Assembly (NCBI GenBank): GCA_964419545.1
Contig: CAYQQU010000008.1
Span: 66,183 to 130,182 of the forward strand
Source: CAYQQU01 sp964419545
Lineage (GTDB): Bacteria; Bacteroidota; Bacteroidia; Chitinophagales; Saprospiraceae
DNA: 64,000 nucleotides
Direction of reading: 5' to 3'
The notes below the pieces were generated by a model. That model did not search any database. It was not told where the DNA came from and worked only from the letters and a program-made list of their open reading frames with translations. Positions within the stretch are counted from its first letter, which is position 1. Each line of letters begins with the position of its first letter. The position numbers were made by a program, and so were the translations under genes. Shown piece by piece: positions 27,592 to 35,637 of this stretch.

Positions 27592-29211
27592 TCAATAAAC
27601 GATCACCTTCCGCGCCACTTCTTCCTCTCCTTGCCGCAGCATCAGGATATAAGCCCCGCGGGCCATCCCGCTCACGTCCAGGTCGATGCGGTTGCGGTTG
27701 AACAGGCTTACCTGCAGCTCGTCGAAGCGCACCAACTGGCCCAGGGTGTTGTACCATTCCAGGCGGTAGGCGCCCGATTCCGGGGTTTCGTATTCTACGG
27801 TCAGATCGGTCTGTGCGGGATTGGGGTAGAGGTTGATGAGGGCCAGGTCGCCGGGCGCGTTGGTGCAGTAGGACGCCAGGATGTCCAGGCTGTTGTTGAC
27901 GTTGAGGCGGCCGCCGGTGACGGTGTATTCCTCGAGGGCGGCAACGCGGTCGACGCCGGCCAGCAGGGCTTCGCGTACGATGAGCGCGGTAGCAGCGGGT
28001 TCGGTGAGGGCCCGGTCGGCGAGGCGCGGGCAGGGCAGGCTGTACAGCAGGCCGATCGCGCCGGTGAGGTGGGGCGCTGCTGCCGAGTTGCCGCCGAAGA
28101 GGCCGTAGGTATCGGAGGGGCGGGTGGTGAAGCTGCCCTGGCCGGGAGCGCCCAGGTCGATTGAGATGCGGCCCCAGGCGGAGCCTTGGTATTTTTCGTC
28201 ATCCTCTTCGGTGTTCAGGGTGACGATGAGGTATTCGCTGGGGCAGTTGGCGGGCATATCGCCCAGTTCTTCCACGTCGTAGGCGGCATTGTCGGTAGCG
28301 GCGCCGGTGAGGATGCCGGCGGCGCCGAGCAGGTCGTACATGCCGCCCCATACGGGTTGTTCTTCGCAGAAGGTGCGGCTTTTGCCCCAGGAGGCGTTGG
28401 TGGCGACCACGAAGGCGCCTTCGCTGCCGCCGCTTTGGTTGTAGCGGGTCCGGAGGTCGATGACGTATTCGTAGGCTTCGATGATCTCGGGTACGGTGAC
28501 GGCCCGTAGCAGGATGAGTTTGACGTTCCAGTTGACGCCGGTCACGCCCGCGCCGTTATTGCCGCGCGCTCCGGCCAGGCCGGCCACTGAGGTGCCGTGG
28601 GCGGTGGTGGTCATCACGTCCGGCGAATCCTCGACGAAGTCGTAGCCGTAGATGTCGTCGGTGAAGCCGTTGCCGTCATTGTCGATGCCGTCGCCGGGTA
28701 CCTCGCCGCGGTTGTACCAGCGGTTGTCGATGAGGTCTTCATGGTCGGGGTCGAAGCTGCTGTCGATGATGGCCAGCACGATGGTGTCGCCGTTGCTGGT
28801 CTGTCCGCCGGTGGTGCGGTCCCAGGCCAGAGGGGCGTCGATGGCATCCAGTCCCCACTGCTGGCTGAAAAAAGCGTCGTCCGGGATACTGCGTTCGCTC
28901 ACCCGGTAGCTGAGCTGGGCGGCCAGCACCATGGGATGGCGCCGCAATTGGGCCAGGATAAGGTCCCCGTCGTAGCGGTCGGGGTCGAAGGTGAAGAGCA
29001 AGGCGCGAGAGCGGGGCCCCAGCACCCGGTCGAGGACCAGCTCGATGCGATGATCGCCGGCCAGCTGACGGATGAAGGAGGAAGCCGTACCGCCCGGTGC
29101 GAGCTGTACGATCACCTCGCCGGGGATGGCGTCGTCGGATGCTTTGTTCTGGCCGGAAGCAAGTGTGGTGATGAGCAACAGGAAGGGGAGAAGCAGATAT
29201 CTTTTTTTCAT
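27592..29211 (-). CDS. Subtilisin-like serine protease (S8) with T9SS sorting domain
   Basis: A 539-residue secreted protease. Signal peptide MKKRYLLLPFLLLITTLASG precedes a propeptide-like segment (GEVIVQLAPGG). The catalytic triad is visible: Asp150 (LAIIDSSFDPDHED), His205 (TTAHGTSVAGLAG) and Ser376 (GGNSAAAPHLTGA), with Asn272 in ATNASWG as the oxyanion residue. The serine motif is GNSAAAPH instead of the usual GTSMAAPH. The final 80 residues form a type IX sorting domain (LYPNPAQTDLTVEY, LEWYNTLGQLV, GMARGAYILMLRQG). It is convergent with the NagB-like gene. Function is probably extracellular protein degradation. Confidence 0.93.
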   Translation of the reverse strand: MKKRYLLLPFLLLITTLASGQNKASDDAIPGEVIVQLAPGGTASSFIRQLAGDHRIELVLDRVLGPRSRALLFTFDPDRYDGDLILAQLRRHPMVLAAQLSYRVSERSIPDDAFFSQQWGLDAIDAPLAWDRTTGGQTSNGDTIVLAIIDSSFDPDHEDLIDNRWYNRGEVPGDGIDNDGNGFTDDIYGYDFVEDSPDVMTTTAHGTSVAGLAGARGNNGAGVTGVNWNVKLILLRAVTVPEIIEAYEYVIDLRTRYNQSGGSEGAFVVATNASWGKSRTFCEEQPVWGGMYDLLGAAGILTGAATDNAAYDVEELGDMPANCPSEYLIVTLNTEEDDEKYQGSAWGRISIDLGAPGQGSFTTRPSDTYGLFGGNSAAAPHLTGAIGLLYSLPCPRLADRALTEPAATALIVREALLAGVDRVAALEEYTVTGGRLNVNNSLDILASYCTNAPGDLALINLYPNPAQTDLTVEYETPESGAYRLEWYNTLGQLVRFDELQVSLFNRNRIDLDVSGMARGAYILMLRQGEEEVARKVIVY

Positions 29212-29262
29212 GTTATTTGGCGCGTGAGCGGTTTAAAACAAAACGCGACCCCGCGGCGATTG

Positions 29263-30081
29263 TTATTCTTCCGCGGCGCCGCTGCGCAAACTGACGCGCA
29301 ATTTACGGAAATATGCCGCTGACTGCAACAGCCGGCTGCCGTACCAGGAGAACAGCTCGCCGTCGACCGTCGTCACCGTGGCCGGGGGGCAGGCTTCCCG
29401 GAACTCGTCCAGGTGTTTGTCTTTGAACGGGTAGGGTTCGGAAGAGAGCAGCACCACTTCGGGCGCCGCCCGGTGCAGTTCCTCCAGGCTCACTTCGGGA
29501 TAGCGCGGCCGGTGGCTGAAGACGTTGGCGAACCCGGCTCGCTCCAGCATGTCGTTGATAAACGTACCGCCCCCGGCAACCATGAAGGGTTGGCGCCAGA
29601 TGAAATAAGCAGCTCTTTGCTTGGGTGCGGCCGGCCCGCTTTCCGCCAGGGCGTCGAATCGGATTTGCAGCTCGGCCGCCAGCCGGGCGGCGGGTTCCGG
29701 ACGACCGACCAGCGCCCCGACCTCCCGGATCATGGCGAGGGCTTCGTCGAGCTGGCCGACATCGCTGATCCAAACCGGAAAATCTGCGGCCAGCGTTTCG
29801 ATATCCGCCTTGGTATTTTCTTCTTTGTTGCCGATGATCAGGTCGGGTTCCAGCTGGCGGACGATATCGATTTTCACCTTTTTCGTGCCGCCCACCCGGG
29901 GCTTTTGGCGAAACCAGTTTTCGGGATGAACGCAGAATTTGGTGATCCCCACCACTTCCTCGCGCAGGCCGAGGTCGTAGAGCAATTCCGTCTGGGAAGG
30001 GACGAGAGAGACGATGCGGCGGGGGGAAGCGGGGAGCCGAACGAGGCGGCCTATTTGGTCGGTAACGGTGAGGGTGGTCAT
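29263..30081 (-). CDS. BtuF-like helical-backbone metal receptor domain protein, cytosolic
   Basis: This 272-residue protein has the two-lobe Peripla_BP_2 architecture: PASPRRIVSLVPSQTELLYDLGL, VGGTKKVKIDIVRQLEPDLIIGNKEEN, a long connecting helix and ELHRAAPEVVLLSSEPYPF. Family members bind cobalamin or iron chelates for ABC importers. Here there is no signal peptide or lipobox, and no permease or ATPase gene is adjacent. Such orphan cytosolic versions are common in Bacteroidota and their role is unclear. It lies 51 bp from the protease start on the same strand, so it may be co-transcribed with it. Confidence 0.83.
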   Translation of the reverse strand: MTTLTVTDQIGRLVRLPASPRRIVSLVPSQTELLYDLGLREEVVGITKFCVHPENWFRQKPRVGGTKKVKIDIVRQLEPDLIIGNKEENTKADIETLAADFPVWISDVGQLDEALAMIREVGALVGRPEPAARLAAELQIRFDALAESGPAAPKQRAAYFIWRQPFMVAGGGTFINDMLERAGFANVFSHRPRYPEVSLEELHRAAPEVVLLSSEPYPFKDKHLDEFREACPPATVTTVDGELFSWYGSRLLQSAAYFRKLRVSLRSGAAEE

Positions 30082-30152
30082 GGCAGGATGAAAATATTAT
30101 TTTAAATCAAGGATCTTGTTAAAAACAACTCCTTCTCTTCAGCAGGGGGCGT

Positions 30153-33104
30153 CTAAAAATCCATCAAGAACTCCGTGAGGTTCTCCGAGCTGTCCAGGTC
30201 CAGTTTTTTGCGCAGGCGATAGCGGCTGATCTCGACGCCGCGGACGGAGATGTTCATGAGGGGCGCGATCTCTTTGGTGCTGAGGTTCATGCGCAGGTAC
30301 GCGCAGAGGCGGTGGTCTTTGTGGGTCAGGTTGGGGTAGGCTTCGCGCAGCCGTTTGAAAAAATCGCTATGCACCTGATCGAAGTGGTAGGCGAATTGCT
30401 CCCAGTCTTTGTCCAGTTGGTCGTCCGCTTTCAGGAGTTTGATCAATTTATTGATCTCTTTCCTGGTCTGGACTTCATCGGAGTTCTGGCGTACTTTACC
30501 CAGCTCATCGCCGATCTTACTGAGCAGTTCGTTTTTCTGGACGAGGTGCATGGTCGCCGAGATGAGCTCGTTGTTTTTGTGTTGCACTTCAGCTTTTAGT
30601 TTTTCATTGCGCAGCAAAACGATTTCCTGTTCGGATTGCTGGACGGCTATGCGGTGGGCCTCTTCCTTTTGTTGCTGTTGGAGCCTGAGTTCTTTTTTTT
30701 CTTTTTCAAACTTCTGCTGAGGTACGAGTACCAGGCTGACCAGGAAGCCGGCTGCCGAAAGCGCGTAGAACACGTAAGCCGCGCGGGTTCCGTACCAGGG
30801 GGGCTGGATCTCGAAAGCAAAGCGGGCCGGCGGCCCCGGAGGCATGTCCGGCAGTCGGGCCCGTACCTGGAAAGTGTACCGGCCGGCCGGCAGGTTGGTG
30901 TATTCCCGGTCGGTTTTGGCCGTCCAGGTCGACCATTCTTTCTCCAGGCCGATGAGTTGATACTGGTATTCCGTGGGACGAAGGGCTTCGTAGTTGGTCG
31001 CCGAAAAATGGAAGCGAAACGCATTTTGGCGGTTGGGGAAATTTCGTTTGGCCGGGCCTTCCCGAGGTAGAACAGCCGGCCCGAGATTGCCGCCATAGAT
31101 CAGGATGCTGGAATCAACCGTACGGAATACTTTGCTGATGATGGTAGGGACGGTGGTTGGGGTGGTATCCAAACGGGAGGGGTCGAGGTGAATGAACCCT
31201 GTTTCTGCTCCGAAAAGGACGTTATACGCATCGAACGGATAAATAAATTCGTGGCCGCTCACGAGCCTGCCGCGCAGCTCCGGGAAGGCAATTTTTTTGA
31301 TCTGGGTTTTCAGCCCTTTCTTTTCCACTCTCAGCACCCCTACCTCTTCTTCGGTGACGAACCAAACGTTGCCCGCCTCGTCCTGTACCAGTTGCCGCAC
31401 CTCGACCTCGGCGCCCAACAGGTCATTGTATTGATCGTAGGGCTGAAATTGTCGGCGCTCCGCATCCCAGCGGTAAACGCCGCGCTCAGTACAGATGACG
31501 ATTTCATGGTTGATGTAAAATACGGAATTGCGCAGTGCGGAAGGCAGGCCGTCGGCTTTGGAAAAATAATCCACCAGCAGGCTGTCCCGTTCCGGGGTGA
31601 AGGCTACCCGGTACAGGCCGCGGTAAGGGTGGGAGACCCAGACATCGCCTGGTCTGCGCTGCGCGAAAATGCGGCACGATTCATCCAGTCCCGGCAGTCG
31701 CCGTTCAAAAGACCATTGGCCGCCATTATTGCGGCTGTAGAGGTTAATGCCGTAATAGGTGCCGCTGATTCCTTGGTCTGCATCATGCTGCAAAGAGGTG
31801 AACAACCAGTGCCCGTAGCGGGGACCGATGCGGCGGGCGCCGGCCCCTTCCACCTGAAAGGCGCCCTCGTGATGGCTGAGCAGTACATCTGATCCTATTT
31901 TGTCGATGCCCCAAACCTGGCCTTGTGTCCCGGCAACGAGGCGGAAGCGGGAATCTTTTTGAAGGGGATCGAAATGGGAGCGCCAGGGAGCGACGTACAG
32001 TCCGTTGGAAGTCCCGAAAAAGGTTTGGCCCTGGTGGATCAGCGCGGCGTAACCGGTGCCTTGCAGTTCCCCGTCGGGAACGATCCGGCTAAAAGGAGAA
32101 CTGGCGACAACGAAGTCGATGCCGTTGTCGAGCCCCAACCATACATTGTGGTCACGGTCGGTAAAGATGCTCCGCACGTTATTGTTTTGCAGTCCGTCCT
32201 TTTTGCTGATCCAATGCGAGATTTTCCCCGTCGCATCGATGGTGATCAACCCGCCTAAAGCGGTAGCCAGCGCGATGCGGTTTTGCGGAAGCATGCAGGC
32301 TGCCTGGATGATCTTCTGCCGGAGGATACCGGGCCTTTCCACCGGCCGGGGCGCCAGCCCGTCAGCGGTCAATTGCAAAATACCTTGCTTTTCGGTTGTC
32401 AGGAGCAGGGTGTCGGGGTGATAGGGAAGCAGGGCGGTTACTATGCCAAGTGTTTCCCGCAAGCCGGAAGCGGGGGTGGGGCGAAAAGTATCGCCGTCGA
32501 AGCGCATTAGTCCGGACTGTTCATCCTGCACCAGGATCTCGCCGGCGGCCTCGCCCAGGAACAAAAGGGGGCGACCGGTGGCAAATACCGTGATCGTATC
32601 AGCGGCGTAGCGGTAGATGCGGTCGGAGGCCCGGAAGAAAACCCCCTGATCGGTGACGATGAGGTTCCAGACGTCTTCAAAACGGTCGAAAGGGGCGGCT
32701 ATTTGTCTTTTCAGGGAAGAGAACTCCAGAAGGCCGTCCGGAGTGGGGTAGAAGTAGCCCACTTCGTCCTGCCCGCCCACGAAGATACGGCCTTTACGGT
32801 CGAGCGCCAGTGAACGGGCGATGGTCCGGTTGGGAAGCGGATACTTTTGCCAGTCTTGACCGTCGAATTTGAGCAATCCCTCATTATTAGCCACGTAAAT
32901 GATCCCGTGCGTGTCTTGGGCGAATTGCCAATTCTGGGTTCCGCCGCCGTAAGTGGTTTTGAAGATATTCCGGATAAAGGGCGTACCGAGGTTATTGGGC
33001 TGGGTTGATGTAATCAGTGGCCAGAAAAGTGAAAGAACGAAGAAAAGGCTGATTTGCCTTTTGCATCGGTTGCTCCCTATGCTTTTGTGCTGCTTTTTCT
33101 GCAT
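30153..33104 (-). CDS. Beta-propeller/Y_Y_Y sensor with LuxR-type DNA-binding domain
   Basis: A 983-residue one-component membrane regulator. An N-terminal hydrophobic signal/anchor is followed by two propeller halves (repeats such as GQDEVGYFYPTPDG, DRDHNVWLGLDNGIDF, DEAGNVWFVTEEEVG). A Y_Y_Y domain follows (YQLIGLEKEWSTWTA, YTNLPAGRYTFQVRAR), then a transmembrane helix (AYVFYALSAAGFLVSLVL) and a long coiled coil rich in Gln/Glu. The C-terminal HTH carries the LuxR-like segment NLSTKEIAPLMNISVRGVEISRYRLRKKL. No kinase or receiver domain is present, unlike hybrid two-component PUL sensors. It is divergent from the adjacent GH16/SusCD locus and is its likely regulator. Confidence 0.88.
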   Translation of the reverse strand: MQKKQHKSIGSNRCKRQISLFFVLSLFWPLITSTQPNNLGTPFIRNIFKTTYGGGTQNWQFAQDTHGIIYVANNEGLLKFDGQDWQKYPLPNRTIARSLALDRKGRIFVGGQDEVGYFYPTPDGLLEFSSLKRQIAAPFDRFEDVWNLIVTDQGVFFRASDRIYRYAADTITVFATGRPLLFLGEAAGEILVQDEQSGLMRFDGDTFRPTPASGLRETLGIVTALLPYHPDTLLLTTEKQGILQLTADGLAPRPVERPGILRQKIIQAACMLPQNRIALATALGGLITIDATGKISHWISKKDGLQNNNVRSIFTDRDHNVWLGLDNGIDFVVASSPFSRIVPDGELQGTGYAALIHQGQTFFGTSNGLYVAPWRSHFDPLQKDSRFRLVAGTQGQVWGIDKIGSDVLLSHHEGAFQVEGAGARRIGPRYGHWLFTSLQHDADQGISGTYYGINLYSRNNGGQWSFERRLPGLDESCRIFAQRRPGDVWVSHPYRGLYRVAFTPERDSLLVDYFSKADGLPSALRNSVFYINHEIVICTERGVYRWDAERRQFQPYDQYNDLLGAEVEVRQLVQDEAGNVWFVTEEEVGVLRVEKKGLKTQIKKIAFPELRGRLVSGHEFIYPFDAYNVLFGAETGFIHLDPSRLDTTPTTVPTIISKVFRTVDSSILIYGGNLGPAVLPREGPAKRNFPNRQNAFRFHFSATNYEALRPTEYQYQLIGLEKEWSTWTAKTDREYTNLPAGRYTFQVRARLPDMPPGPPARFAFEIQPPWYGTRAAYVFYALSAAGFLVSLVLVPQQKFEKEKKELRLQQQQKEEAHRIAVQQSEQEIVLLRNEKLKAEVQHKNNELISATMHLVQKNELLSKIGDELGKVRQNSDEVQTRKEINKLIKLLKADDQLDKDWEQFAYHFDQVHSDFFKRLREAYPNLTHKDHRLCAYLRMNLSTKEIAPLMNISVRGVEISRYRLRKKLDLDSSENLTEFLMDF

Positions 33105-33120
33105 TTTGATGTGTCGTTGA

Positions 33121-33307
33121 TGTAGTAAAATTACAGAAATGATGTAGCAGGAACAAGAGAAAGCGAAAATGTTGTAGTCAAGTTGTAGTCATTTTGTTTT
33201 TTTTAATCGCGGGGTTAGCTATATTTCGTTTTGCAAACAGCCCCTTCCTAGGAAATTTATTTCTGAAATGCGACTACGAAAAAAGAAAGCTTAGGTCGTC
33301 GTTGTAG
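33121..33307. promoter_or_regulatory. Series of TGTAG boxes between regulator and laminarin-type locus
   Basis: Five TGTAG pentamers occur at 33121, 33143, 33173, 33184 and 33303. The spacings of the first four (22, 30 and 11 bp) are close to whole helical turns. The pair at 33172-33189 is an exact GTTGTAGTC direct repeat, and a reverse-orientation GACTAC lies at 33272. About 30 bp downstream of the pair is TATATTTC (33220), resembling the Bacteroidota -7 element. The gap separates a LuxR-type sensor gene from the operon it probably controls. Confidence 0.4.
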
Positions 33308-33387
33308 AGTACATGAGCAAACGAAAACCATGCGGAAGGGGGAAATTTGCCGACATTAATACTATTCTCAAACTTAAAATCTACGGC

Positions 33388-35433
33388 ATGAATCTGAGAG
33401 CCTTAACCTTATTGTTTTGTTTTGCAGCGATTAACCTAGCTGGCGGGCAGACGGTCATTCTCGATTTCGAATCAGACGAGACTTCTGCTACTTTCTCCTA
33501 TTTCGGCAGCTCGCTGGATGGCACAACCGCAAATATTGTAGCCAACCCGAACCCAACCGGTATTAACACCAGTGCTAATGTTGGGGAGCATGTTAAGCCG
33601 GCCGGCGCCTTGACCTTTGCAGGCGCGTTCGCCACTCCGCCGACGCCGATCGATGTAACCGGCGGCGAGCAGGTCTGTATGAAAGTTCATTTCGATAACC
33701 CGGGCAACGTTCAGCTGAAACTGGAGGCCTCCACTACCGGCGGAGATAACTGGGAAGTGGCTCTGCCGGTTAATACTGCCGGTGAGTGGACGGAGGTATG
33801 CTTCGACACCAACCAGCCTTCCGATGCCGGTCCCAACACGCCGGCCGCCGGTAATATCTACGCTACGATGGTCGTTTTCTTCGATTTTGGTATGGAAGGG
33901 GGAGACACCGATGTGACGTATTATTTCGACGACGTCGTTGTTCAACCTGCCGGGGGGACCTGTACGACCATCGTCGACCACGAGGCCGATGAAACCACGA
34001 CTAATTTCCAATATTTCGGCAGCTCCCTGGACGGTACCCAGAACAACATCGTAGCCAACCCGAACCCAACCGGTATTAATACCAGCGCTAATGTTGGAGA
34101 ACATATCAAGCCGGCCGACGCCCTGACTTTTGCGGGTGCGTTTGCCAATCCGGCGACGCCGATCGATGTAACCGGTGGAGAGGAGATTTGTATGAAAGTT
34201 CATTTCGATAACCCGGGCAACGTTCAGTTTAAACTGGAGAACTCTACTACCGGCGGTGATAACTGGGAACTCCTGCAGCAGGTTTCCACCACCGGTGAAT
34301 GGACGGAGGTATGCTTCGACACCAACCAGCCTTCCGATGCCGGTCCCAATACCCCGGCTGCCGGTAATATCTACTCCACGGTAGTCATTTTCTTCGATTT
34401 CGGCTTCGAGGGGGGCGAGACCGATGTGACGTACTACTTCGACGACATCGAAGTGTGCCAAGCCGGCGGTTCTGCAGTTGATGTCCTCTTCTCGGTAGAT
34501 ATGAGCGGCTATGACGGTTCCTTTACGACCGCTTACGTCAGCGGCACGTTCAATGACTGGTCGGGTACGGCTAATCCGCTGGATGATTCCGACGGAGACG
34601 GTATCTGGGAAGCTACCCTGAGCCTGGCGCCGGGCGTGTACGAGTACAAAGTTACCCTCGATGACTGGGCGGTGCAGGAAGAATTCATGGGGACGGAAGA
34701 CTGTGTCACCCTCGATGAATCCGGTCAATTCATCAACCGGGAGTTGATTGTAAGCAGTGAAGGCGCCAACATCGGAACCCACTGCTGGAACAGCTGCTAC
34801 GCTTGCGGCGAAGCGGTAATGATCACCATTGAACTCGGGACGGCCCTGATCACCGTCGATCCGGAGGGGATGTACATCGCCGGCGGCGGCACCTTCGGCA
34901 ATCCGGGCGACTTTCCCATGCGCGATGACGACGGTGATGAAGTCTGGACCATCACCTTCGAGAAGCCGAGAGACTTTTCTTCCTTCTATACCTTTACCAA
35001 CGGCGCCTGCCCCGATTATTCCTGCAAGGAGGACATTTCGGGACAAGACTGCGCCAATCCGGATAACTTCAACGATCGCTTCATGGGGCCGATCACTCAG
35101 GATACCGTAATTGCGACCTGCTTTGAAATGTGTACTACGGATACTGACGATTGCTCTATGGTGAGCACGCGCGACCTGGAAGTTGACCACAGCTTGTTCT
35201 CGATCGAACCGACCCTGGTGCGCGAGGTAGCCTGGCTCAATTTCAGCTCGGCAAGCTCAGTTGAACGCAATATCAAGGTCGTCAGCGTTACCGGTCAGGT
35301 GGTCTGGATGGAACAAGTCGACCAACTGGCTTCCCGCCATCAGATCTCAACCGCTAACCTGACACCCGGCATTTACCTGGTTTACGTCCAGGCCGGTAAT
35401 ACCATCGCTACCCAGAAATTTATCAAGCATTAG
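33388..35433 (+). CDS. T9SS-exported surface glycan-binding protein with duplicated domain
   Basis: The 681-residue protein starts at 33388 (MNLRALTLLFCFAAINLAGGQ, signal peptide). Two nearly identical domains of about 170 residues follow, each with YFGSSLDGT, NPNPTGINTSANVGEH, EWTEVCFDTNQPSDAGPNTP and DVTYYFDD; they look like beta-sandwich carbohydrate-binding modules. Then come two E-set/CBM48-like modules (TAYVSGTFNDWSG, GIWEATLSLAPGVYEYKV; YIAGGGTFGNPGDFPM). A C-terminal T9SS sorting domain ends the chain (NIKVVSVTGQVVWME, NLTPGIYLVYVQAG). There is no catalytic signature. It is the first gene of the locus, upstream of SusC, and probably holds the glucan at the cell surface. Confidence 0.8.
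   Translation: MNLRALTLLFCFAAINLAGGQTVILDFESDETSATFSYFGSSLDGTTANIVANPNPTGINTSANVGEHVKPAGALTFAGAFATPPTPIDVTGGEQVCMKVHFDNPGNVQLKLEASTTGGDNWEVALPVNTAGEWTEVCFDTNQPSDAGPNTPAAGNIYATMVVFFDFGMEGGDTDVTYYFDDVVVQPAGGTCTTIVDHEADETTTNFQYFGSSLDGTQNNIVANPNPTGINTSANVGEHIKPADALTFAGAFANPATPIDVTGGEEICMKVHFDNPGNVQFKLENSTTGGDNWELLQQVSTTGEWTEVCFDTNQPSDAGPNTPAAGNIYSTVVIFFDFGFEGGETDVTYYFDDIEVCQAGGSAVDVLFSVDMSGYDGSFTTAYVSGTFNDWSGTANPLDDSDGDGIWEATLSLAPGVYEYKVTLDDWAVQEEFMGTEDCVTLDESGQFINRELIVSSEGANIGTHCWNSCYACGEAVMITIELGTALITVDPEGMYIAGGGTFGNPGDFPMRDDDGDEVWTITFEKPRDFSSFYTFTNGACPDYSCKEDISGQDCANPDNFNDRFMGPITQDTVIATCFEMCTTDTDDCSMVSTRDLEVDHSLFSIEPTLVREVAWLNFSSASSVERNIKVVSVTGQVVWMEQVDQLASRHQISTANLTPGIYLVYVQAGNTIATQKFIKH
33451..34467 (+). 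repeat. Tandem 513-bp intragenic duplication
   Basis: Two in-frame copies (about 33451-33957 and 33958-34467) match at an offset of 513 bp. Long stretches such as GCCAACCCGAACCCAACCGG are identical at 33541 and 34054. The difference is mostly at third codon positions. This implies recent duplication or gene conversion within the surface protein. Confidence 0.8.
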
Positions 35434-35448
35434 TCATAAATGCTTTGG

Positions 35449-35483
35449 AGGCGCCGGCTATCCTGCCTTTCCGGTCGGCGCCT
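35449..35483. terminator. Hairpin between surface protein and SusC genes
   Basis: AGGCGCCG (35449-35456) pairs with CGGCGCCT (35476-35483), 16 bp after the stop of the surface protein, followed by a moderately T-rich stretch. It may be a partial terminator or an mRNA-stabilising hairpin setting different expression of the first gene and susC. Confidence 0.45.
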
Positions 35484-35637
35484 TCACTTTTACCTGCCGC
35501 TGGAAGAAACCATGCAAGCTTGACGAGACGAATGGCGCGTTTACCGCACCCCGGTAGGGATGAGCTTGCTGTTGCTGTTCCAAGTCCAAATTATTCCGGA
35601 TCACTCCGGCCCTGGCGCCGGTAGTAAAAAACTAGTT

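Noticed and set aside
33472..35190. 572-codon minus-strand frame opposite the duplicated surface protein
   Set aside because: Mirrors the repeats of the real gene, has no recognisable domain, and the plus strand has signal peptide, repeat domains and sorting domain.
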